Shown in pieces: positions 26,074 to 35,390 of a stretch of 64,000 nt of DNA. The notes below the pieces were generated by a model. That model was given only the letters and a program-made list of their open reading frames with translations. It searched no databases and had not been told where the DNA came from. Numbering within the stretch: position 1 is the first letter of the stretch; each line of letters opens with the position of its first letter. Made by a program: the position numbers and the translations under genes. Source of the DNA: Haematobacter genomosp. 1 (GTDB lineage: Bacteria; Pseudomonadota; Alphaproteobacteria; Rhodobacterales; Rhodobacteraceae); the NCBI RefSeq assembly GCF_002196855.1, contig NZ_NIPW01000015.1:1-64000 (forward strand). The letters run 5' to 3'.

Positions 26074-26640
26074 ACCGCGCCGCGCGCGGGAGCCGGCCAT
26101 CCGGGCCATGGTCCCGTCGCGCCACATCCCCTCGTGCAGGCCGACCATGACGACATGGCCCAGGATGAGCAGCGCCAGAACCCAGCCGAGCTCGCCATGC
26201 AGCGCATCGCCCAGCCCGACGGCCCACTCCACCGGCGTGGTCCGGGCCGGGAAAACCTGAAAGCCGAAGGGCGCAAAGACCCGGTCCGACCCCCAGGCCC
26301 GCAGGAGCGCGACCGACGGCACGACCAGCATCACCGTGTAAAGGGCCAGATGCCCGAGCCGCGCCCCGACTCCGACGAGACCCGCCCCGTGCGAGGGCCG
26401 GTTCCCCCGGTTGGCGAAGGCCCAGATCACCCGGAGAAGGATCAGCCCGAAGAGCACCGTGCCCACCGGCTGATGCGAGCCGACGAAGAAGGACACGACC
26501 GGCTGGCGACCGAATATCAGCCGCAGCGTCATGCCGAACAATTGCCACAAGACCAGCGCGGCGATCGACCAGTGAAGAACGCGCGTGACCCGGCCGTAAA
26601 CGGTTGGCGTATCGCGCAGGGGAACTGTGGGGGAGGGCAT
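26071..26640 (-). CDS. Cytochrome b561 (CybB family)
   Basis: A 189-residue four-span membrane protein. Candidate haem-ligand histidines lie in VLHWSIAAL, GSHQPVG, GHLALYT and LHGELGWVLALLILGHVVMV, the bacterial b561 pattern. It would shuttle electrons between quinol and a periplasmic or membrane partner, for example superoxide as in E. coli CybB. A start at 26640 was taken (GAG about nine bases upstream); 26649 is an alternative. It is divergent from the siderophore synthesis operon, so a ferric-chelate reduction role is conceivable but unproven. Confidence 0.88.
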   Translation of the reverse strand: MPSPTVPLRDTPTVYGRVTRVLHWSIAALVLWQLFGMTLRLIFGRQPVVSFFVGSHQPVGTVLFGLILLRVIWAFANRGNRPSHGAGLVGVGARLGHLALYTVMLVVPSVALLRAWGSDRVFAPFGFQVFPARTTPVEWAVGLGDALHGELGWVLALLILGHVVMVGLHEGMWRDGTMARMAGSRARRG

Positions 26641-26729
26641 GGTGCGCATCTCGTCAAAGGGGGAGGTCAAGGGGTCATGCCATTGATCCTGCTTCCCCGC
26701 AACGCTGCCGAGCCTCTGCGCGCGCAAAG

Positions 26730-26758
26730 TTGACTGTTTTTGTATGGACGGTTATGCC
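26730..26758 (+). promoter_or_regulatory. Probable sigma70 promoter of the siderophore synthesis operon
   Basis: TTGACT at 26730-26735 and TATGCC at 26753-26758 are separated by 17 bases, about 45 bp before the EntE-like start. The -35 region overlaps TTGAC-N4-TTTGT, shared with the YncE promoter at 18541, so iron control could act here. Confidence 0.5.
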
Positions 26759-26802
26759 GCCCAAGCCGGGCCTGATGGCCATCCGAGGAGCAGGTGTATC
26801 GC

Positions 26803-28443
26803 ATGGTGCAATCCGACCAGACCGCGCCCCGCCAGATTTGGCCGCAGGAGGTTGCCGCACGCTACCGCGAGAAGGGGTATTGGCGCGGCGAAACGATGGG
26901 CGGCGTCCTGCGGGAGCGGGCGGCCAGTCATCCCGAGCGCATGGCCGTGGTGGATGGCGAGATACGCTGGACATATGGGGAGCTTCTGGCCCGGGCAGAG
27001 GCTGCGGCGGTCGGATTCCTCGGGCTGGGGCTGATGCCGGGGGACCGGGTGATCGTGCAGATCCCGAATGTCGCGGGGTTCTTTCCGGCGGTCTTCGGTC
27101 TGTTTCTGGCGGGTCTGATCCCGGTCTATGCGTTGCCCGCGCACCGGCAGACCGAACTGATCCACTTCGCCCGGCGTTCAGGGGCCAGGGCGCTGGTGGT
27201 GGCGGAGCGGCTCGACGGGTTCGACTACCGGCCGCTGGCCAGCATGGTGCAGGCCGAGGTTCCGGCACTTGCCCATGTGATCGTCATCGGTGATCCGGGG
27301 CCGCATCTCGCCATGGACGCCCTGCCTCGCACAGCGGTCGCGCTGCCCGAGGTCGATCCCTCGACCGTTGCCTTTCTCCAGATTTCCGGCGGCAGCACGG
27401 GCCTGTCCAAGCTCATCCCCCGCACACATGACGATTACATCTACAGCTTCCGCGCCAGCGCCGGGATCTGTCGTCTGGATGCCGATACGGTCTATCTGGC
27501 GGCGCTGCCCGTGGCGCATAACTTCCCCATGAGCTCTCCGGGCGTTTTCGGTGCCCTCTATGCCGGTGGGCGGGTCGTGATGAGCCCGGATCCCAGCCCT
27601 GCCACCGCCTTCGCCCTCATCGAGCGCGAGGGGGTGACGATCACCGGCCTTGTTCCGCCGCTGGCTCTGCTGTGGATGCAGGCGGCGCCGGCAACGAAGC
27701 ATGACCTGTCCAGCCTGCGGGTGCTGGGCGTGGGCGGCGCGAAATTCCTTCCCGAAGCAGCGGCGCGGGTCCGCCCGGTGCTGGGCTGCACGCTTCAGCA
27801 GGTTTTCGGCATGGCGGAGGGGCTTGTGAACTACACTCGCCTCGACGATCCCGAGGAGATCATCGTCAATACGCAAGGTCGCCCCATCAGCCCGGATGAC
27901 GAGATTCTGGTTCTCGATGACAATGGCACGCCCGTGCCGGATGGCGAGGCGGGGCATCTGCTGACCCGCGGACCCTACACGATCCGCGCCTATCACAACG
28001 AACCCGCCGCCAATGCCCGCAGCTTTACCCCCGACGGGTTCTACCGCACGGGCGATATCGTGAAGCGGCTGCCGGGGGGCTATCTGGTGGTGCAGGGGCG
28101 GGCGGGTGATCACATCAACCGCGCGGGGGAAAAGATTTCCGCCGAGGAGATCGAGGATCACCTGCTGGCGCATCCGCAGATCTTCGACGCGGCGGTGGTT
28201 TCGATCCCCGACGCCTATCTGGGGGAACGCAGCTGCGCCTTTGTCATTCCCGCCGGGGAGGAGCGCCCGAAGGCCGCCGGAATCCGCGCCTTCATGCGTT
28301 CAAGGGGTGTCGCGGATTTCAAGGTGCCCGATCAGGTGGTTTTCGTGACCGCGTTCGAGGCCACCGCCGTCGGCAAGGTCAGCCGCAAGGCGTTGCGCGC
28401 GGCCTTACGTGCCGAATATCTGAATGGAGAGAAGACCGCATGA
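26803..28443 (+). CDS. entE: 2,3-dihydroxybenzoate-AMP ligase (EntE/DhbE family)
   Basis: A 546-residue stand-alone aryl-adenylating enzyme. The aryl-acid pocket motif reads [10 protein letters not shown] (His239-Asn240, serines 244-245). DHB-activating DhbE and EntE have serine here, while salicylate ligases such as YbtE and MbtA have cysteine, so 2,3-dihydroxybenzoate is predicted. The ATP loop [20 protein letters not shown], the [20 protein letters not shown] block and the C-terminal GKVSRKALR lysine motif are intact. It loads the next gene's carrier protein. ATG 26803 is used; a GTG at 26794 is closer to AGGAG. DHB biosynthesis genes (entA, entB, entC) are absent from the window. Confidence 0.92.
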   Translation: MVQSDQTAPRQIWPQEVAARYREKGYWRGETMGGVLRERAASHPERMAVVDGEIRWTYGELLARAEAAAVGFLGLGLMPGDRVIVQIPNVAGFFPAVFGLFLAGLIPVYALPAHRQTELIHFARRSGARALVVAERLDGFDYRPLASMVQAEVPALAHVIVIGDPGPHLAMDALPRTAVALPEVDPSTVAFLQISGGSTGLSKLIPRTHDDYIYSFRASAGICRLDADTVYLAALPVAHNFPMSSPGVFGALYAGGRVVMSPDPSPATAFALIEREGVTITGLVPPLALLWMQAAPATKHDLSSLRVLGVGGAKFLPEAAARVRPVLGCTLQQVFGMAEGLVNYTRLDDPEEIIVNTQGRPISPDDEILVLDDNGTPVPDGEAGHLLTRGPYTIRAYHNEPAANARSFTPDGFYRTGDIVKRLPGGYLVVQGRAGDHINRAGEKISAEEIEDHLLAHPQIFDAAVVSIPDAYLGERSCAFVIPAGEERPKAAGIRAFMRSRGVADFKVPDQVVFVTAFEATAVGKVSRKALRAALRAEYLNGEKTA

Positions 28444-28676
28444 CCCTGACCCTCGACCGGATGCGCAAGGACATCGCGGATGTGCTCTATGTCGATCCCT
28501 CCGAGATCGGCGACGATGACAATCTGCCCGATCTGGGGCTGGATTCCATGCGGCTGATGACACTCATCCTCGGCTGGGAGCAGGCGGGGCTGACCGCGGA
28601 TTTCGGAGCGCTCGCCGAATACGATACGCTGGGCGGATGGTGGAGCGTCGTCTCCGAGCATCAGGCTGCCCAGTGA
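28440..28676 (+). CDS. Free-standing aryl carrier protein
   Basis: A 78-residue carrier protein with the phosphopantetheine attachment serine Ser36 in LGLDSMRLM and a C-terminal GGWWSVV helix like EntB's ArCP. In E. coli this domain is fused to isochorismatase; here it is a separate gene, as in vibriobactin-like variants of the logic where carriers can be detached. It holds the aryl acid loaded by the upstream ligase for the condensation domain of the next gene. Start overlaps the ligase stop (ATGA). Confidence 0.92.
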   Translation: MTLTLDRMRKDIADVLYVDPSEIGDDDNLPDLGLDSMRLMTLILGWEQAGLTADFGALAEYDTLGGWWSVVSEHQAAQ

Positions 28677-28677
28677 C

Positions 28678-31600
28678 ATGACTGACCAGAGCCTCCTGCC
28701 GCCGCCCGTCTCGGGGCAAGATTTTCCCCTGACCGAAGCGCAGGAGGGGCTATGGTACGCGCAGGCGCTCGACCCTGCGAACCCGATCCTCAACACGGGG
28801 CAGTATCTGGAGCTGAGCGGGGCGCTTGACCTTGCCGCCTTCCGCACAGCCGTTGCCCGCACGATCCGGGAAACGGAGGCGTTGCATCTGCGGTTCCGGG
28901 CGACGCCGGAGGGGCCGGTGCAGTGGCGGCACAGCGAAGGGCCCGCGCTGACGATCGTGGACCTCACCCATCGCCCGGATGCCGAAGCCGAGGCGCTGGC
29001 GCTGATGAAGGCCGACAGCGACAGGCCCCTGAACCTCGCGCAGGAGCCGGTCGCGGCCTTCACGCTGTTTCTGCTGCCGGGGGGGCGACAGCTCTTTTAC
29101 GAACGGATTCACCACCTCGCCATTGATGGCTACGGCATGGTGCTGATCACGAACCGCATCGGGGAGCATTATTCGGGGCTGGTGACGGGCGCGCCGCCGC
29201 CTGTGCCCTTTCCCGCGCTCGCCCATGCGCTGGAGGAAGATGCGGACTACCGGAATTCGCCGCGCCGGGACGCTGACCGCGACTGGTGGCGGCAGACCCT
29301 TGCCGATCTGCCGGAAGTGGCCGGCCCTGCGACGGGGCGTGCGGTTTCGGGGCACACATTCCTGCGTCACAGCCGCTGGCTGCCAGGTACCCTTCAGGCG
29401 GATCTGACCGCCTTTGCCGCGCGCCATCGGCTGACCTGGCCCGATGTGCTGACGGGGCTTGCGGGGGCCTATCTGGCCCGCTGGTCCGAAGGGGAGGCCG
29501 TGCTGGGCGTGCCGTTCATGGCCCGCATGGGCAGCAAGGCCGCCCGGCTGCCCTGCATGGTGATGAACGTCCTGCCGCTGCGCCTGACGCCCGATGAGGA
29601 CGCGCCGCTGCCGGACTGGCTGACCGGCGTGGCGAAACAGCTCATGCAGTCGCGGCGCCACGGACGCTACCGGAGCGAGCAGTTGCGTCGGGATCTGGGG
29701 CTTATCGGCGGCACGCGGCGGCTTTACGGGCCGCTGGTCAACGTGCAACCCTTTGACCTGCCGCCGGTCTTTGCCGGGCTGGAGGTGGGTCTGCACATTC
29801 TGGGTGCAGGCGCGGTGGATGATCTCACGATGACATTCCGGGGGGATGCACGGTCGGGCCTGCTCTTCGAGATCGACGCCAATCCCGAGCTTTACACCGC
29901 CGATGAAGCAGCCGCCCATTCCGAGCGGATGGTCGCGTTCCTGCAGAACGCCCTTGTCGCCGAACGGCTCGCGGATGTCGCCACGGCGACGCCGGAGGAA
30001 ACCGCTCTCCATGATGCCCGCGCCGAAGCCGTGCGGACCCCGGTGCCGGAAACGACGCTCACCGCGCTCATCGAGACGCAGATGGCGGCGACGCCCCATG
30101 CGCCCGCGATCACCGCCGGCACCGATACGCTGACCTATGCGGAGCTGAAGCGTCGCAGCGGTGCGCTTGCCGCAGAACTCGTGCGCCGGGGCGCGGGGCC
30201 GGAGCGGATCGTGGCGGTGGCTCTGGAGCGGTCCGCTGAGCTTCCTGTGGCGCTGGTCGGCGTGCTGCGCGCCGGGGCAGCCTATCTGCCGCTCGATCTC
30301 GACCATCCCCCGGAACGGATCGCGCACATCCTGAAGATGGCGGCACCCGTCGTTGTGCTGACCACGGCGGAGAATGCGGGCCTGTTTCCGCCGGAAACGC
30401 CGCTCCTGCTGGTCTCCGACTGGCCGGTGCGGGGGGACGCGCCGCAGATCGATATCAGCGCGGATAATATGACTTATGTCATATTTACCTCCGGCTCGAC
30501 AGGGGAGCCGAAGGGTGTGGTGATCGAACACCGCGCCATCGTGAACCGGCTGCTTTGGATGCGGACGCACTATGGTATCGCGCCGGACGACCGGATTCTT
30601 CAGAAAACGCCCGCGACCTTCGACGTCTCGGTCTGGGAGTTCTTCCTGCCGCTGATCGCCGGTGCGGCGCTTGTCATGGCGCCCCCCGGTGCGCATCGGG
30701 ATCCGTCGGCCATTGCGGCTGCGATCCGCGAGCACGGCGTTACCACGCTGCATTTCGTGCCATCCATGCTGTCGGCCTTCCTTGCGGTTCCGGCCTCGGA
30801 AGGCCTGTCGTTGCGCCGGGTCTTCTGTTCGGGCGAAGAACTGACCGCCGACCAGCGCGACCGTTTTCACCGGCGCGTTTCGGCAGAGCTGCACAATCTC
30901 TACGGTCCGACAGAGGCGGCGGTGGACGTGAGCTACTGGCCCGCGCCGGCAGAGGACCGCAGCAACCCGCTGCCGATCGGTTTCCCGGTCTGGAATACCC
31001 GGCTCGACGTTCTGGACGATCGGATGCGCCCAGTGCCGCCCGGCCTTGCCGGGCACCTCTATCTGGGCGGGATGCAGCTTGCACGCGGTTATCTCGGCCG
31101 CCCCGACCTGACCGATGCCCGGTTCATCGCCGATCCGGCCCATCCGGGCGAGCGGCTCTATGCAACCGGCGACCTCGCGCGCCTCCGGCCGGACGGCGCG
31201 GTCGTCTATCTGGGCCGCTCGGATTATCAGGTGAAGGTCCGGGGTCTCAGGATCGAACTGGGCGAGATCGAAGCGGCGATCATGGCGACCGGCCTCGCGC
31301 GCGAAACCGTTGTCGTGGCGCGAGAGGATCATGCCGGAGAGAAACGGTTGGTCGCCTATCTCGTGCCCACGGAAGCCTACAGGCCGGGCGCGCTTTCGCC
31401 CCTGTTGGCCGCGCGCCTGCCCGCTTACATGCTACCCTCCGCCGAAGTGCCGCTCGATGCGCTTCCCGTCACCTCCAACGGCAAACTTGACCGCAAAGGC
31501 CTGCCCGCACCCAATTTCGTGGCGACCGGCCGCGCCGCGCGAACGCCTACCGAAGCCCTTCTCGCCACCCTCTTTGCCGAGGTTCTGCATCTTCCCGGCC

Positions 31601-32562
31601 CCGTCCCGGCCGAGGCCGATTTCTTTGCCTTGGGCGGGGATTCTCTGTTGGCCGTCCGTCTCGTCCTTCGGATCGAGGAGGAGACTGGCCGCGATTGCGG
31701 GCTGGGCACTCTCTTTGAACATCCGGTGCTTTCCACTTTTGCCGCCGCGCTGGATGCCGCGCGGCCTCGGGATGACGGCCTTGGCACGACGCTGCTGCTG
31801 GCCGATGGCGACAGGGAGAAGGCGCCGCTGTTCCTGATCCATCCCGCGGGCGGCATCGTCTGGGGCTACCGTGCGCTTGCCCGGCAGATCGCGCCGGAAC
31901 GACAGGTCTGGGGGCTTCAGCATCCCGGCCTTGACCCCGACAAGCCCATGCCGGAGAGCCTTGCGGCGCTGGCCCGTCGCTATGCTCACCTGGTGGCGGA
32001 GCTTCGGCCGGACGGTCCGGTGCATCTGGCAGGCTGGTCGGTCGGGGGCCTCATCGCACAGGAAATGGCCGTTGCGCTGACGCAGATGGGGCGTGAAACG
32101 GGTCTGGTCGCGCTTCTCGACAGCTATCCGGCGGATTGCTGGCGCGATGAGCAGGACCCCGATCCCGTGGCGGCGCTCCGCGCGCTTCTGGCCATCGCGG
32201 GTTACGACCCGGACGCCCACCCGGAGCTTGCCACCCGCGAAGCCGTCGTCGCGTTTCTCCGCGCGGGGGATACCGCCCTCGGCAGCCTGCCGGAGCGGAC
32301 GCTCGACGGCGTGGTGCGCGCGGTGACGGATACCAACCGGCTTGTCCGCAATCATTACCACAGGGCCATGGCCGCGACCCTGACCCACATCCGCGCCGCG
32401 CAGGACCACGCCGGCAAACCGCTACGGCCGGAGATGTGGCAAGCCTATGCCGAGGCCCTCGATCTGCTCGACGTGCCCTGCCTGCATGCGCAGATGACCT
32501 CGCCCGAGATCTCCGCCCTGATCGGCCCCGAGCTTGTCTGCCGGATGCGCAAGTTCGACTGA
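28678..32562 (+). CDS. entF: Siderophore NRPS, C-A-PCP-TE, serine-specific (EntF-like)
   Basis: A 1294-residue synthetase with EntF domain order. Condensation: HHLAIDG at about 145. Adenylation: IFTSGSTGEPKG near 602, FDVSVWEFF at 648, HFVPSML and NLYGPTEA near 740; the pocket residues read D-V-W-H-F-S-L-V-D-K, the serine code. Carrier: GGDSLLAVR, serine about 990. Thioesterase: GWSVGG with Ser1121. With the ligase and ArCP it should make DHB-serine and release or cyclise oligomers, so an enterobactin-like or linear DHB-Ser product is expected. No phosphopantetheinyl transferase or exporter is in the window. The start is one base after the ArCP stop. Confidence 0.92.
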   Translation: MTDQSLLPPPVSGQDFPLTEAQEGLWYAQALDPANPILNTGQYLELSGALDLAAFRTAVARTIRETEALHLRFRATPEGPVQWRHSEGPALTIVDLTHRPDAEAEALALMKADSDRPLNLAQEPVAAFTLFLLPGGRQLFYERIHHLAIDGYGMVLITNRIGEHYSGLVTGAPPPVPFPALAHALEEDADYRNSPRRDADRDWWRQTLADLPEVAGPATGRAVSGHTFLRHSRWLPGTLQADLTAFAARHRLTWPDVLTGLAGAYLARWSEGEAVLGVPFMARMGSKAARLPCMVMNVLPLRLTPDEDAPLPDWLTGVAKQLMQSRRHGRYRSEQLRRDLGLIGGTRRLYGPLVNVQPFDLPPVFAGLEVGLHILGAGAVDDLTMTFRGDARSGLLFEIDANPELYTADEAAAHSERMVAFLQNALVAERLADVATATPEETALHDARAEAVRTPVPETTLTALIETQMAATPHAPAITAGTDTLTYAELKRRSGALAAELVRRGAGPERIVAVALERSAELPVALVGVLRAGAAYLPLDLDHPPERIAHILKMAAPVVVLTTAENAGLFPPETPLLLVSDWPVRGDAPQIDISADNMTYVIFTSGSTGEPKGVVIEHRAIVNRLLWMRTHYGIAPDDRILQKTPATFDVSVWEFFLPLIAGAALVMAPPGAHRDPSAIAAAIREHGVTTLHFVPSMLSAFLAVPASEGLSLRRVFCSGEELTADQRDRFHRRVSAELHNLYGPTEAAVDVSYWPAPAEDRSNPLPIGFPVWNTRLDVLDDRMRPVPPGLAGHLYLGGMQLARGYLGRPDLTDARFIADPAHPGERLYATGDLARLRPDGAVVYLGRSDYQVKVRGLRIELGEIEAAIMATGLARETVVVAREDHAGEKRLVAYLVPTEAYRPGALSPLLAARLPAYMLPSAEVPLDALPVTSNGKLDRKGLPAPNFVATGRAARTPTEALLATLFAEVLHLPGPVPAEADFFALGGDSLLAVRLVLRIEEETGRDCGLGTLFEHPVLSTFAAALDAARPRDDGLGTTLLLADGDREKAPLFLIHPAGGIVWGYRALARQIAPERQVWGLQHPGLDPDKPMPESLAALARRYAHLVAELRPDGPVHLAGWSVGGLIAQEMAVALTQMGRETGLVALLDSYPADCWRDEQDPDPVAALRALLAIAGYDPDAHPELATREAVVAFLRAGDTALGSLPERTLDGVVRAVTDTNRLVRNHYHRAMAATLTHIRAAQDHAGKPLRPEMWQAYAEALDLLDVPCLHAQMTSPEISALIGPELVCRMRKFD

Positions 32563-32578
32563 CCGTCAGGGAAGCACG

Positions 32579-32603
32579 CCGCGGGTTCCTCGGGAAACCG
32601 CGG
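32579..32603. terminator. Hairpin after the siderophore operon
   Basis: CCGCGGGTTCC pairs, with one mismatch, with GGAAACCGCGG around TCG or similar, 16 bp after the entF stop. T-run is missing. The rest of the gap to the ArsR gene (to 32776) is GC-rich with a short direct repeat of GCGCGCCGCTT and shows no gene. Confidence 0.5.
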
Positions 32604-32776
32604 TTGCGCGCCGCTTGGGTGATCTGTGGAAGCGCGCCGCTTCATGCCGCCTGCTCTCCGGCGCCCGGGCTGAAGCGGGTCACGAACACGGCCCGGCCTG
32701 CGGAGCAGAATTGTCCCCCGGGGCGCGAGCACGGGGCCGGATGTCGTGCGCGGTCGCTGCGCCCGGATGGCCCGTA

Positions 32777-33157
32777 TCAGTCGAACATGTCCGGCAGCAC
32801 CTCGGCCGAGGTCTGGGCCGCCGCACGGCGCTGCTCCATACGCAGGTCGTTCAGCTCCGCAAAAGCCATGCGGAGGGCATGAACGAGCGGCATGATCCGT
32901 TGATCCCTGATGCGATACGTGACGGATCGCGCCTGCCGCTGGCCGGTGATGATCCCGGCCTCGCGCAATTGGGTGATCTGCTGCGAAAGCGTGGGCTGGC
33001 TGATGCCAAGATCCTCCTCCAGCTCGGCGACAGAACGCGGCGCTTCGATGAGGTAGCAAATCACCGCCAGCCGGTTCGGGTTGGCGAGATGCTTTATCAG
33101 TTCGCTCGCCTCATCGACGCTGTGACAAACCTTCTCCGGCCTGACCTTTGCCATCAT
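32777..33157 (-). CDS. ArsR-family winged-helix repressor
   Basis: A 126-residue ArsR/SmtB-type regulator: LIKHLANPNRLAVICYLIEAPRSVAELEEDLGIS, then QPTLSQQITQLREAGII, and the wing RQARSVTYRI. Cysteines lie at 11 and 34. Cys34 sits where the first redox cysteine of BigR/SqrR-type sulfur sensors is, but their second conserved cysteine near the C-terminus is not present. The ELCVCDL metal motif of arsenic sensors is also missing. It is divergent from the sulfonate-like operon and probably controls it through the palindromes at 33265-33301. The first of two adjacent ATGs is used (GAGG upstream). Confidence 0.88.
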   Translation of the reverse strand: MMAKVRPEKVCHSVDEASELIKHLANPNRLAVICYLIEAPRSVAELEEDLGISQPTLSQQITQLREAGIITGQRQARSVTYRIRDQRIMPLVHALRMAFAELNDLRMEQRRAAAQTSAEVLPDMFD

Positions 33158-33264
33158 CCTCCCCCTCGCCGCTGCGACAACAATGCCTGCCCCGCGTTCC
33201 GGCGCAAGATGAGCCATCGGAAATCGGGCAAATAATCCATACAAAGCTTAAGTGTCGATCATAT

Positions 33265-33301
33265 CATCCTGTAGGATGCAAAATATTTGGGTGAATATTT
33301 T
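33265..33301. promoter_or_regulatory. Two adjacent palindromes, likely ArsR operator
   Basis: CATCC-TGTA-GGATG at 33265-33278 is followed directly by a perfect 8-bp inverted repeat, AAAATATT (33280-33287) and AATATTTT (33294-33301) with six bases between. AT-rich palindromes of this type are usual ArsR-family targets. They sit between the divergent regulator and the operon it probably represses. Confidence 0.55.
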
Positions 33302-33393
33302 TAATGCTTTGCTGGCCAGTTGGCCTCGTTGACTCCTTCTGTCCTGCAGGTTCCAATTAAGAAAATCATAAACCGGTAGAGCGGAGCAACAGG

Positions 33394-34245
33394 ATGCTGA
33401 AAGTCGGCGTTCACCCCATGAACTTGCACCTGCGGCTGCTGTCGCTCTGGCCGGGCGCGATGGATCATCGGGCGACCGAATTCGTCGCCTATCCTGAAGG
33501 CAGGGATACGGGCCTGCTGATCGCGGATGGCAGGCTTCATGTCGGCGGAACGGGTTCCACTCCGCCGCTGATCGCCCAGTCTGAGGGAAGGTCGGTCCTT
33601 TATCTTGGTGCCTCCGCGCCACGACCGGCAAACGGCGCCCTGCTGGTGGCGCCGGAAAGTCCTGTCCGCGACATGGGGCAGCTGAAGGGCAAGCGGGTAG
33701 CGCTGATCGACGGCTCGTTTCATACCTACCTTCTCGCGCGCTCCCTGGAGCAGGCGGGCCTGCAACTTGCCGATGTCGTCCGTTGCGAAATGTCGCCCGC
33801 CGCCTCGCGCAAGGCGCTGGCCTCGGGGGAGGTCGATGTCTGGATCGCCATGGCTCCGCTGATCGACCAGACCATCGCTGCAGGAGAGGCAAGGCTGCTG
33901 TCGCTCTGTGGCTCCACCATTCCCAACCGCTCCGTCTTCTGGACGCTGGCGGGCTCCGGTGCGACCGAGGCGGAGCTTGACGGTTTCGTGGCCGCCCTCC
34001 TGAAGCTGGGCGAGGCCGTTGCCGCGGATCCCGAGCAGGCGGCCGGGCTGCTCGCCGGCGACGCCGCCACCCCTGCGCAGCTTGCCCAATGGAAAGCGGT
34101 GATCGCCGGACGCGACTGGCGGGTGATCCCGGCAAGCGCCGCGCTGGTCGCCGAGCAGCAGGAAGAGGCCGACGTGCTTCACGCCCATGGCGACTTCGCC
34201 GCGCCGCTCCACATCACCGCCTTCCGTCCCACCCTCGCCGCCTGA
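33394..34245 (+). CDS. SsuA/NMT1-type binding-fold protein without signal peptide
   Basis: A 283-residue protein with the two-lobed SsuA/TauA/THI5 fold: LLIADGRLHVGGTGSTPPLIAQSEG, DMGQLKGKRVALIDGSFHTYLLARSLEQAGL, then ASGEVDVWIAMAPLIDQ and FWTLAGSG. Unlike periplasmic sulfonate-binding proteins it starts directly at the first beta strand (MLKVGVHPMN). An in-frame TAA lies 33 bases upstream, so no signal peptide was missed. CGGAG is seven bases before the ATG. It might be a cytosolic binding protein or an enzyme on this fold, as DszB desulfinase is; the DszB cysteine is not evident. It is first in an operon with SsuD and a TRAP transporter. Confidence 0.75.
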   Translation: MLKVGVHPMNLHLRLLSLWPGAMDHRATEFVAYPEGRDTGLLIADGRLHVGGTGSTPPLIAQSEGRSVLYLGASAPRPANGALLVAPESPVRDMGQLKGKRVALIDGSFHTYLLARSLEQAGLQLADVVRCEMSPAASRKALASGEVDVWIAMAPLIDQTIAAGEARLLSLCGSTIPNRSVFWTLAGSGATEAELDGFVAALLKLGEAVAADPEQAAGLLAGDAATPAQLAQWKAVIAGRDWRVIPASAALVAEQQEEADVLHAHGDFAAPLHITAFRPTLAA

Positions 34246-34259
34246 CAGGAGATCGCGAC

Positions 34260-35390
34260 ATGAACGTCCTTTGGTATATGTGCGCCCCCGACGGGCATTA
34301 TCCGTGGAAGCCGGAAGGCTCCCGCACGCTCGACTACGGCTATTACCGCCAGCTCGCGCAGGCCTATGACCATCTGGGTTATACCGGCGCGCTGTTTGCG
34401 ACCGGCGCGCATGACGTGTGGGTGCTGGCAGCGGCCCTGATGCCCTTCACGGAGCGGATGAAGTTCCTTTGCGCGGTTCATCCGGGCGTGATCGCGCCCA
34501 CGCTGCTCGCCAAGATGGCGGCGACGATGCAGGAGTTTTCCAAGGGGCGCACGCTTCTCAACATCGTCTCCGGCGATGCCAAGATGATGGGTGCCTATGG
34601 CCTCACGATGAGCCATGACGAACGCTATGAGATGGCGGACGAATACCTCACGATCTACAACCGCATCATGGCGGGAGAGAGCGTAACCCAGAAGGGGAAG
34701 TATTTCCCGACCGTGGGCGCAAAGCTCGCGCTGCCCGTTTCTGATACCATCACGCCCCCGCCCCTGTGGTTCGGCGGCAGCTCGGACAAGGCGATCGACG
34801 TCGCTGCGAAGCATGTCGATACCTACCTTTCCTGGGGGGAGACGCCGGAGCAGATGGACGCCAAGATCCGGCAGGTGAAGGCCCGCGCCGCGCATTACGG
34901 GCGGGAGCTGAACTATGGCGTCCGGCTTTATGTCATCGTCCGCCGCACCGACGAGGAAGCATGGGCCGCCGCCGCAGACATGTATGACCAGATGGACGCA
35001 GCCTCCATCGCCGGGAACCAGAAATTCGTCGGCGGCACCGACAGCGTCGGGCAACGGCGCATGAGCGCGATGCACGGGGGAGTGAAACCGGACGATCTGC
35101 GTGATCTGGAAGTCGCGCCGAACATCTGGGCCGGAATCGGCCTCGTACGGCCCGGCCCCGGGAGCGCCATCGTCGGGTCGCCGGAGACGGTGATCCGTAC
35201 GCTGGAGGCGTATCAGAAGGTGGGCATCGACACGTTCATCCTCTCGGGCATGCCGCTGCTGGAGGAAGCCTATCGTTTCGGCGAACTCGTCCTGCCGAAG
35301 CTGGACGTGACGCGGGACGAAGCGCCCAAGAAGAAGCATTTCACCTGGAACACGCTTTTTGACCGCGATCTGGACGCGAAGGTAAGCTGA
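34260..35390 (+). CDS. ssuD: FMNH2-dependent alkanesulfonate monooxygenase family
   Basis: A 376-residue bacterial luciferase-like monooxygenase that follows SsuD (381 residues in E. coli) through its length: WYMCAPDGHYPWKPEGSRTLDYGY, PPLWFGGSSDKAIDVAAKHVDTYLSWGETPEQM, YGVRLYVIVRRTDEEAW and DSVGQRRMSAMHGG. It should split C-S bonds of sulfonates to release sulfite, using reduced FMN from a separate reductase that is not encoded nearby. AGGAG lies eight bases before the ATG. The stop overlaps the TRAP start (TGATG). Substrate could differ from simple alkanesulfonates. Confidence 0.88.
   Translation: MNVLWYMCAPDGHYPWKPEGSRTLDYGYYRQLAQAYDHLGYTGALFATGAHDVWVLAAALMPFTERMKFLCAVHPGVIAPTLLAKMAATMQEFSKGRTLLNIVSGDAKMMGAYGLTMSHDERYEMADEYLTIYNRIMAGESVTQKGKYFPTVGAKLALPVSDTITPPPLWFGGSSDKAIDVAAKHVDTYLSWGETPEQMDAKIRQVKARAAHYGRELNYGVRLYVIVRRTDEEAWAAAADMYDQMDAASIAGNQKFVGGTDSVGQRRMSAMHGGVKPDDLRDLEVAPNIWAGIGLVRPGPGSAIVGSPETVIRTLEAYQKVGIDTFILSGMPLLEEAYRFGELVLPKLDVTRDEAPKKKHFTWNTLFDRDLDAKVS

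Noticed and set aside
28750-31332. 860-residue minus-strand frame opposite the NRPS gene
   Set aside because: Antisense shadow of a well-conserved NRPS; no domain seen in it.
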